64,000 bases of DNA from Rhizobium sp. 16-488-2b (GTDB taxonomy: Bacteria > Pseudomonadota > Alphaproteobacteria > Rhizobiales > Rhizobiaceae): assembly GCF_017741815.1 (NCBI RefSeq), contig NZ_JAGHMF010000036.1:62001-126000 (forward strand). Direction: 5' to 3'. Of this stretch, positions 1-10,000 are shown one piece after another. The notes under the pieces are model-generated. The model saw only the letters and a list, made by a program, of their open reading frames with translations, was not told the DNA's origin and did no database searches. Position 1 is the stretch's first letter; each line of letters starts with the position of its first letter. A program made the translations under genes and the position numbers.

Positions 1-458
1 AGGCCCATCATCAGGAACGAGCCCATGCGGGAGAGGTCACGCTTGGTCACGTAGCCATAGAGGCTGGTCGAGCCGAACATGGTGGCGGCGATGAAGAAGG
101 TGCGTGCGATGCTGGTGCCGGTGAAGACCAGGAACACCGAGGCCATCGACAGACCCATGACGGCACAGAAGGCCCAGAAAGTCATCTGCGCGGCGCTTGC
201 CGACATCGTCTGGATCTTGAACGAGAAGAAGAAGACGAAGGCGAGCGGCGCCAGCATGACCACCCACTTGAGCGGCGACTGGAAGATCGGCACGTAAAGC
301 GCCGGCGTCGAGCCAACGATGAACGCGACGATGCCGGTGATGACAAGGCCGATGCCCATGTAGTTGTAGACGCGCAGCATGTGCTGGCGAAGACCCTCGT
401 CGAACATGGCCTGCGAGCCAACGGCCGCACCGTAACGCTGCTGATTAATTGGGTTCAT
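1..458 (-). CDS. Bax inhibitor-1/YccA family membrane protein (5' part; gene runs off the left edge)
   Basis: The minus frame opens with MNPINQQRYG and stays open to the window edge, giving about 152 N-terminal residues. It is rich in hydrophobic helices (for example YMGIGLVITGIVAFIVGS and PLAFVFFFSFKIQ) and ends in TSLYGYVTKRDLSRMGSFL, which is typical of the BI-1/YccA/TMBIM family. These are seven-helix inner-membrane proteins linked to FtsH (YccA) or to ion leak, but the exact role in rhizobia is not known. The start is supported by AGGAG about six bases upstream. The C-terminal half lies outside the window. Family assignment is firm, function is not. Confidence 0.85.
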   Translation of the reverse strand, partial: MNPINQQRYGAAVGSQAMFDEGLRQHMLRVYNYMGIGLVITGIVAFIVGSTPALYVPIFQSPLKWVVMLAPLAFVFFFSFKIQTMSASAAQMTFWAFCAVMGLSMASVFLVFTGTSIARTFFIAATMFGSTSLYGYVTKRDLSRMGSFLMMG

Positions 459-477
459 TGAGATCTCCTCGAGTGAA

Positions 478-1242
478 CTAGTAAAGGGTACGGGCAAGCC
501 CATCGGCTGCCTGATCCAGTGAGATGGAGCGATCCGCGGTCACCAGTGCGTAAGCGACGTCGCCGATCTGCCAATACGCTGCCTCGGCGCCATCGAGCGC
601 GATATGGTTGACCGACTGAACGGAGAAAACGCCCGGACGAACGGCAAACAGCGACAGCTGCTTCTTGTCGGCCGTGATCGACATTTCGACGCTCGGGCCG
701 AATTCGGACGGGAATATCTGTACGTCTGAAATTGCCCAGTCGCGCGGGAGCTGCGGCATGACGATGCCGGTCGCGGCGCGAATTTCATCCGGCTTGTAGC
801 CTTCCGCCGGCTGCGACGAGACGGACTGGCGCACCAAGGCCGTCTTGTAGGCCTGAACGGCCTCCTCGACGTAGGCCGGCGCCGGTACGGACGCAGCCAC
901 CTCGGTTGCGGTAAACGCGCCGAACGAGGTGTGCGCAACCCAGCCGGCCGCCACCATGACGCCGACGGCGGCAATACGCTGCACGGCGTGGAAGATGCGG
1001 CCATAAGCGAGCCCGCGCTCGAGACGGCGCGCAAGATCGCGCGTTTCCGCCCGGCCCGAGGCGCCTTCATGAGCAAGCGCCAGACGCAATTCGCCGCGCA
1101 TGCTCAAATCCGCCATGACCTTGGCGGCCGTTTCAGGATTTTCGGAAAGATAGGATTCCACCTGGATGCGACGAGTCACATCGAGTTCGCCATCGACATA
1201 GGCATCGAGATCGGCGTCGATAATGGGATCAACTGCTTTCAT
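478..1242 (-). CDS. Membrane anti-sigma factor, partner of the upstream ECF sigma
   Basis: A 254-residue protein with a cytoplasmic N-terminal anti-sigma domain (DLDAYVDGELDVTRRIQVES near residues 10-30). One hydrophobic segment lies near residues 85-108 (VQRIAAVGVMVAAGWVAHTS), followed by a periplasmic C-terminal domain of about 145 residues. The usual zinc-binding HxxxCxxC motif is absent, so it is probably not a ZAS-type redox sensor. Its start lies inside the sigma gene (14-base overlap), which implies translational coupling and a 1:1 partner. By family logic it holds the sigma factor inactive at the membrane. The inducing signal is unknown. Confidence 0.85.
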   Translation of the reverse strand: MKAVDPIIDADLDAYVDGELDVTRRIQVESYLSENPETAAKVMADLSMRGELRLALAHEGASGRAETRDLARRLERGLAYGRIFHAVQRIAAVGVMVAAGWVAHTSFGAFTATEVAASVPAPAYVEEAVQAYKTALVRQSVSSQPAEGYKPDEIRAATGIVMPQLPRDWAISDVQIFPSEFGPSVEMSITADKKQLSLFAVRPGVFSVQSVNHIALDGAEAAYWQIGDVAYALVTADRSISLDQAADGLARTLY

Positions 1243-1768
1243 TCCCGCCTCCTTCGATCAACCTCAAATGTGGCGCGCGCGGTGTCGCTTCTTCGATTTC
1301 GCGCAGCTGGGCGCGAGCGCGCGAAATGCGCGACATCAATGTACCGATCGGAACGCCGAGCGCTGCAGCAGCTTCCTGATAGGAGAGGTCTTCAATCGCC
1401 ACGAGATGGAGGGCCTCGCGCTGCTCCTCCGGCAAGCGGAAGAAAGCGTTGCGCACCTGCTGCAGACGCACGGCATGTTCCTGCGCGGCTGGCAAGGACT
1501 GCTCGGCCTCTACGGCGGCCTCATCGTGCCGTCGTGTCAGCGATCGCCCCTGTCGGACGCGGTCGATGTGAGCGTTATGCACGATCGAGAGCAACCACGT
1601 ACGCAAGTTACCGCCACTGCGGAAGCTCTGCTTCTTCTCGTATGCCCGGACCAGGGCATCATGAACCAGATCTTCGGCGTCATCCGAATTGCGCACCAGG
1701 GAGCGCGCGTAGCGCCGAAGCGCTGCGAGCTGACCGATGACATCGAATGGGCGTTCTTTCCGTTCCAT
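1229..1768 (-). CDS. ECF (RpoE-type) RNA polymerase sigma factor
   Basis: 179 residues, the usual ECF size. Region 2 is near residues 8-75 (NSDDAEDLVHDALVRAYEKK carries the -10-binding helix). Region 4 is near residues 115-165 (LPEEQREALHLVAIEDLSYQ, then the helix-turn-helix ending in GTLMSRISRARAQL). It overlaps the anti-sigma gene. A candidate ECF-type promoter (positions 1776-1804) sits directly upstream, suggesting autoregulation. It is not EcfG itself: no PhyR/NepR genes are adjacent and it has a membrane anti-sigma partner. The regulon cannot be told from the window. Confidence 0.92.
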   Translation of the reverse strand: MERKERPFDVIGQLAALRRYARSLVRNSDDAEDLVHDALVRAYEKKQSFRSGGNLRTWLLSIVHNAHIDRVRQGRSLTRRHDEAAVEAEQSLPAAQEHAVRLQQVRNAFFRLPEEQREALHLVAIEDLSYQEAAAALGVPIGTLMSRISRARAQLREIEEATPRAPHLRLIEGGGNESS

Positions 1769-1775
1769 GATTGAG

Positions 1776-1804
1776 TATACGAAGCCGCGCGTTGTTTTAT
1801 TCCC
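1776..1804 (-). promoter_or_regulatory. Candidate autoregulatory ECF promoter of the sigma gene
   Basis: Read on the minus strand, GGGAAT (1799-1804) is followed after 17 bases by CGTATA (1776-1781). This has the GGAA-type -35 and CGT-type -10 layout used by ECF sigma factors. The -10 ends only seven bases before the ATG, so the transcript would be nearly leaderless. No Shine-Dalgarno sequence is visible, which agrees with that. The assignment is inferred from motif shape and position. Confidence 0.4.
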
Positions 1805-1929
1805 CGCGGCCGCGATTTTTTCTGCTTTTTCGTCATCCAGCCGATAAAACAGCAGAACGCCCGCAGAATATCACATGGAAATCATGATGTTAAGCATTGC
1901 TAGGAGATGCCGCGCATGCGCGCAAATCG

Positions 1930-2325
1930 TCAGGCATGCTGTTCGTCAGACAGTTCCTCAAGGATGGGACAGTCCGGCCGGTCATTGCCGTGACAGGCGT
2001 GGACCAGATGCTCAAGCGTGTGCCGGAGTTCGCTGAGCTCGCGGATCTTGCGGTCGATCTCGGTGAGCTTGGCCTGGGTCAACTCCTTCACATCGGCACT
2101 GGCCCGGCTCTTGTCCTCATAGAGGGCCAATAGCTGCCGGCACTCCTCCACAGAGAAACCGAGCCCACGCGACTTCTGCAGAAAACGCAGCTTGTGAACG
2201 TCGGCGACCGCGTAATCGCGGTAGCCGTTGTCGTTTCGATCGGGGCGGATGAGGCCGATATCCTCGTAGTACCGGATGGTCTTCGATGGCAGGCCGGACC
2301 GTGCCGATGCTTCACCGATATTCAT
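1930..2325 (-). CDS. hmrR: Cu(I)-responsive MerR-family activator (CueR/HmrR)
   Basis: 131 residues. An N-terminal winged helix (MNIGEASARSGLPSKTIRYY) is followed by a dimerisation coiled coil. The C-terminal metal loop ACHGNDRPDCPI gives the Cys-X7-Cys spacing of CueR-type sensors of monovalent copper, silver and gold. The gene starts nine bases after the copper ATPase stop, so it is the second gene of that operon. It should activate the promoter at 4866-4896, forming a positive loop. In rhizobia this regulator is called HmrR. Zinc and cobalt MerR sensors have different ligand sets, so the copper call is strong. Confidence 0.93.
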   Translation of the reverse strand: MNIGEASARSGLPSKTIRYYEDIGLIRPDRNDNGYRDYAVADVHKLRFLQKSRGLGFSVEECRQLLALYEDKSRASADVKELTQAKLTEIDRKIRELSELRHTLEHLVHACHGNDRPDCPILEELSDEQHA

Positions 2326-2334
2326 GGCAACCTC

Positions 2335-4830
<2,496 letters not shown>

Positions 4831-4865
4831 TTGTATCTCCTTTGCCTGAAAAGGCAGTGGAGATG

Positions 4866-4896
4866 CTTATCAACCTTCCAGCAACTGGAAGGTCAA
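4866..4896 (-). promoter_or_regulatory. CueR/HmrR-controlled promoter and operator of actP-hmrR
   Basis: On the minus strand the -35 TTGACC (4891-4896) and the -10 GATAAG (4866-4871) are 19 bases apart, the over-long spacer that MerR activators untwist. The spacer region holds a perfect dyad: ACCTTCC (4873-4879), a 7-base centre, then GGAAGGT (4887-4893). This is essentially the CueR box known from E. coli copA. The predicted transcript begins about 25 bases upstream of the ATPase start. Confidence 0.9.
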
Positions 4897-4935
4897 GCGC
4901 AAAATGCGCGTTTCTTGACGGCGGTCAAAACCGCG

Positions 4936-7026
4936 TCAATCTATGAAGACGCCGACACTTGCTGCGCGGCCCATCGCATCGATCACCGTAAGCTTCGAAT
5001 AGCCGCCGCCATCGGGCGTCCACTGGTTGGTGCGCCGCCGCGACAGGTCAGGCAGAGGTTTGCCGTTGGCGAGCCACCGGAAGGGCGCGCGCCCACCCTG
5101 CAGCTTGAGCATCAGCGGCGAGAGCTCGCCGCCCTTTGCCAGACCCTGGGCACCCAAATCGACATGTGCACCCTCCGGCGGATAGACGATCTGCGGCGCC
5201 GGCTCGCGGCCTGAGGTGGCCAGCAATCCGCTGGGATTGATGGCGAAGCGGCGCTGGCTGATCGGCAGCTGCGCCTGCGCGATGCGCACGGCGCCCGACG
5301 GCGGGCGCGGCAGTGGCGTCGTCGCGATACCCGACTTGGCGAAACCCTCGAACAGGATCGGCGCGGCCGTGCCGTAGCCGGTCAGGCCGGGAGAGGCACC
5401 GTTATCAGGACGACCGACCCAGACACCCAGGACATAGCGACCATCATAGCCCACCGACCAGGCGTCGCGGTATCCGTAGCTCGTGCCGGTCTTGTAGGCG
5501 ATGCCGCGCTGCGGCGCGCCGGCGGGCGGGATGACGCCCGAGAGAATATCGGCGACATTCCAAACCGCGACCGGCTCCAGCAGCGCCTCGCCTTCGATCT
5601 CTCCGGGCTTTCCGGATATGCCGTCCCCGATCCTGACCGCCTGCCCTCGATTGGCGAGCGCAGTATAGAGCTGCACCAGATCCTTGAGCGTGAGGCCGAC
5701 GCCGCCGAGCCCGATCGCAAGTCCCGGCGTTTCGTTGGCCGGCAGCAGCGGGCGCACCTCGGCGCGGCGAAAGCGGATGAGAAGCTTGGCCGGGTTGACG
5801 GCATCGAGCAGCTTGACGGCGGGAACGTTGAGCGAGAGCTGCAGCGCATCGCGCACCGTCACGTCACCCTGATAGCTCATATCGAAATTGCGCGGTCGGT
5901 AGCCGAAGAAATCCGCCGGCCGATCCTCGATAATCGTCTCCTGGCTGACCAGTCCCTCCTCGAAGGCAAGACCATAGATGAATGGCTTCAGCGTGGAGCC
6001 CGGCGAGCGCGGGACGCGCGTCATGTCGATCCAGCCGGATCGGCTGGCGTCGAAATAATCGGCCGAGCCGACTTCGCCGATGATATCGCCGGTCTGCGCA
6101 TCCGCCATCACCATCGCCAGCGACAGTTTCGGGCCCAGCTTCAGCGCGGCCGCCTTGGCGACGGTCTCCAGCCCCTCCTGCACCCGCTTCTTCAGAGTGG
6201 TCCGGTACGGCGACGCGTCCGGCGCCTTGCGTAGCGCGGCTTCGCCGACATGAGCCGCGAGAGCGGGAAGCTGCATGCGTTTTGCCGGCACAAGCATCGC
6301 CTCGGCGCGCTCCGCCTCCCCTTCCCCAATCGCGTCTACGACCGCGACGCGCTCCAGGACACGCTTGCGCGCCGCTTCGGCGGCCTTGAGATTGCGGTCG
6401 GGACGGCGCTTTTCGGGAAGCTGCGGCAATGCCACGAGCAACGCTGCCTGCGCCACCGTCAGCCGCTTCGGCTCCTTGCCGAAATAGGCAAGGCTTGCAG
6501 CCCGAACGCCCTCCAGATTACCGCCATAGGGCGCATGGGTTAGATAGAGATCGAGGATCTCATCCTTGGACAGGCGTCGCTCGATCTGGAGCGCGCGTGC
6601 GACCTGCAGCAGCTTGGCCGAAAGCGATCGTCCCTGGCGCGGCTCGATCAGCCGGGCAACCTGCATCGACAGGGTGGAAGCGCCGGAAACGATGCGGCCG
6701 TTGGTGATGAGCTGGAAAGCGGCGCGGCCGATCGCACGCGGATCAATGCCGCCATGCTCATAGAAACGCCGATCCCCGTAGGCGACCAGCATGCGCAGAA
6801 ATTGCGGATCGACATCGCCAACAGTCGTCTTCAGACGCCAGCGCCCCTCCGGTGTCGCGAAGGCGCGCAAAAGCTCTCCGTCGGCATCGAGCACCTCGGC
6901 GGATACGCGTGCCTTGTCGAGCGGCGGCGGAAATGCCTTGTCCGCCGCGTCGAGCGCGATCAGCCCGGCGGCGGCTATTGCCATCGCCGCCACAACGCCG
7001 ATCGCGATTTTCCGCCTCAGTCTCAT
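4936..7026 (-). CDS. pbpC: Penicillin-binding protein 1C (bifunctional peptidoglycan synthase)
   Basis: 696 residues with one N-terminal membrane anchor (residues about 8-25). The GT51 glycosyltransferase domain has catalytic Glu90 in DRRFYEHGG and the GASTLSMQVARL motif near 115-126. The transpeptidase domain has S344-T-L-K347, S398-L-N400 and K512-T-G. A C-terminal BiPBP_C beta domain follows from about residue 600. It overlaps the upstream macroglobulin gene by four bases, the widespread pbpC/yfhM pairing. It is thought to repair murein where the macroglobulin traps invading proteases. All catalytic residues are present. Confidence 0.94.
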   Translation of the reverse strand: MRLRRKIAIGVVAAMAIAAAGLIALDAADKAFPPPLDKARVSAEVLDADGELLRAFATPEGRWRLKTTVGDVDPQFLRMLVAYGDRRFYEHGGIDPRAIGRAAFQLITNGRIVSGASTLSMQVARLIEPRQGRSLSAKLLQVARALQIERRLSKDEILDLYLTHAPYGGNLEGVRAASLAYFGKEPKRLTVAQAALLVALPQLPEKRRPDRNLKAAEAARKRVLERVAVVDAIGEGEAERAEAMLVPAKRMQLPALAAHVGEAALRKAPDASPYRTTLKKRVQEGLETVAKAAALKLGPKLSLAMVMADAQTGDIIGEVGSADYFDASRSGWIDMTRVPRSPGSTLKPFIYGLAFEEGLVSQETIIEDRPADFFGYRPRNFDMSYQGDVTVRDALQLSLNVPAVKLLDAVNPAKLLIRFRRAEVRPLLPANETPGLAIGLGGVGLTLKDLVQLYTALANRGQAVRIGDGISGKPGEIEGEALLEPVAVWNVADILSGVIPPAGAPQRGIAYKTGTSYGYRDAWSVGYDGRYVLGVWVGRPDNGASPGLTGYGTAAPILFEGFAKSGIATTPLPRPPSGAVRIAQAQLPISQRRFAINPSGLLATSGREPAPQIVYPPEGAHVDLGAQGLAKGGELSPLMLKLQGGRAPFRWLANGKPLPDLSRRRTNQWTPDGGGYSKLTVIDAMGRAASVGVFID

Positions 7027-10000
7027 GGCTGTGCTGCCACGACCTCCATCTTGCCGGTTGCCGTCCGCGCCGAAAGCTGCGGCCGGTACATGTCCTCGAC
7101 GTTCGCGGCCGGGTGATCGTAGACGCCGGGTGTCACGGCGCGCACGACGTAGGCGACGTTGATCTCGCGGTTGTCATCGGCGCTGCGATTGAAGGCTGCG
7201 ACGAAGCGATCGTTGCGGAACTCGGTATGCGCGGCCGTCACATCGCCGATCCAGTCGAAGTTGGTCAGCTGTGCGCTGTCGACCAGACTTGGATTGTCGA
7301 TCTGGAAGCCGGCCGGCAGGAGATCGGTGATGACGATACGCGACGGCCACTTGTTGCTCTCGGTGACGTGCAACACGACGACATAGCGCTCGTTCTGCTT
7401 CGCCTCCGAGACATTCGCTTCCTCGCCATCCAGCGTGTAGTAGCTGCGCTCGATCGCGAAGCCATCGCCACCTGCCGGCAGCGGCGTCACCGGTGCGGCA
7501 ACGGTCGTGACAACAGCCGAAACGGCATCGCTGGTCTGGTTGGTCAGCGTCAGTGCGTGCTCGGCCAGCGCCTCGCCGTTCATCCGCGCCATGTAGGCGC
7601 CGTTGTGCAGCGCGCCGTTGACGTCGATCTTCAGCGAATCGTCGCCCCCTTGGATGGCGCGGGCGGCAAGCAGCATCCAAGCCTGTTCCTGGGTGCTGGT
7701 GTATTTGCTGCGCTCCCACTCCTTGGCCACTGCCTTCGCCAGTTCCGGCACGATCGGCGGCACCGGCCGGCTTTCGGCGGCGAGCGCGAGGATGGCGGCG
7801 CCGTCTCGGAGCACCGAGCCGTAATCGGTGCGCGACAGGTTCACCTTCGTGACCATCGACTGAGCCGACATCTGCAGCGCATCGACGAAGATATTCTTTG
7901 ACCGCGTCGCATCGCCGTAAAGCGCCAGCGCGGCCGCGATATGGGCCTTGGCGAGCGGCGTCGGGAAGTCGTTGATCATCGTGTCCGCATAGTAGCGCAG
8001 ATCGCTGATCCCGGCCTTCTTGTTGCGCGCGAGCACATAGAGCGCATAGGCGATCTGGTCGCCCTGATCCTTGACGTTGACGTCGTAGCTTAAGGCGTTC
8101 TGCAGGTTCTCCAGCGCCTGTGCGAGCGCGCGATCCGGCACGTCGTATTTCTGCTCGCGAGCCCGCGTCAGGAAATCCGTGACGTAGGAATCGAGCCAGA
8201 GATCGCCGCTATCCGGACCCCAAAGGCCGAAGCTGCCGGCGGATGCCTGGAAGGACAGGACACGGTAGATGGCGTCCTGCACGCGCTTCTTGATATCGGC
8301 ATCGCCATCAAGCCCGGCCTGCTCGGCAAGCTCGCTGAGATAGAGCAGCGGCAGAGCCCGGCTGGTCGTCTGCTCAGCGCAGCCGAAAGGATAGCGATCG
8401 AGCGACATCAGCAAGGCTGGAATGTCGAAGGCGGCTGAGCGCGTTACATTGACGCTGACCGACGCGCCCGGAAGGACGCTATCCGCCAGAAGCGCCTTGT
8501 CGATCGTCAGCTTCGCGCCCGGCTTGAGCGCCAGCACGCGACGCTCCGTGACCGGCAATACCGCCGGCCGAACGGGGACATCGAGGCTCTGGTCGAGCGA
8601 CAGTCCCGCCGCATCCGAGAGGTTGATCGAAACGACACCATTGCCCGGCTGCAAGCCGGTAACCGCCAGCGTCACCGCTTGCTTCGCGCCGGCATCCAGG
8701 CGGATCGTCTGCGTGGCCTTGTCGATCCCGACAGAGTCATTGCCTGTGACTGCCAGCTTGTAGTCGCCGGCGGGCGCATCGGTATTGGCGATATCAAGGC
8801 GCAGTTCGGACTTGTCCCCCGGCGCCAGGAAGCGCGGCAGGCTGGCCGTGACGACGACAGGATCGCGAATGATCACGTCCTGCGTGGCATGGCCGACACC
8901 GGACTTGGACCATGCGACCGCCATCAGGCGCGCCGTGCCGTTGAACTGTGGAATATCGAAGCTGACATGTGCCTTGCCCTCGGCGTCCAGCTTCAGCGGA
9001 CCGGAGAAGAAGGCGACGAGCTTCTGCGTCGGCGGGCTTGCCTGCAGCGCGATCGCGCCGCCATCGCCGCCAGTGCGCAGCTTGCCGGTGGCGCCGAGCG
9101 AGCCGTCGATCAAGCGGCCATAGAGGTCGCGGATCTCGAGACCAAGCTGGCGCTGGCCGAAATACCATTCTTCCGGGTTCGGCGGCTCATAGCGCGTCAG
9201 GTTGAGAATACCGACATCGACTGCGGCAACGGTGACATAGGCATCCTCGTTCGCGCCTGCACCCGCAACCGCGAGCGTGATCGGCAGAGGGCCGCGCGGC
9301 AGCATCTTTTCAGGTGCCTCGATCTTGACCTGCAAGGCCCGATCCTCAGGATCGACCTTCAGCCATTTCACGCCGATTGCGCGCATCGGCATGTGGCTAT
9401 CCTGAGCATCGCCAGGACGGAAGAGCGTCGCGGTCACATAGGCGCCCGCGCCCCAATCGGCAGTAACGGGGATATCCACCTCGCCGCCCGTCTCGCCGAT
9501 CGCCGCATTCTGCACGGCAACCAGCGTCTCGGTGCCGGCGGCGATCATCAGCTCGCCGGCATAGCGCGAGGAAACCTTCAGCTTCGCGGTCTCGCCGACC
9601 TTGTAGCTATCCTTGTCGAGCGCGATCTCCAGCCCATCGGGCGTTTCCGTGGATGTAGCCTGCACGAACCAGCCGGCGTCGAACTCCACGCTGGAGGTCG
9701 GGCCATCCGCGTCGGTGCTCTCGACCTCGAGGCGATAACGGCCCCACTGCACAGGCGAGGCGATCTTGGCGCCATCGATACCGGCATCGACATTGCCGTT
9801 GCCCACCTGCTCGGCGGTATAGACCGGCTCATACTTCCATGCCGTGCCATCGCGATACCATTGATAATCGCGGTTGAGCTTGAAGAGCTTCCAGCGAAGC
9901 CCCTTCATCTCTTCTTTCGCACCATCGGCACTGACGCCGATGACCGTGAAGTTGGCGATCGAGTTCTCGCCGAGATCGCCCGAGAATTCCGGCTTGATGC

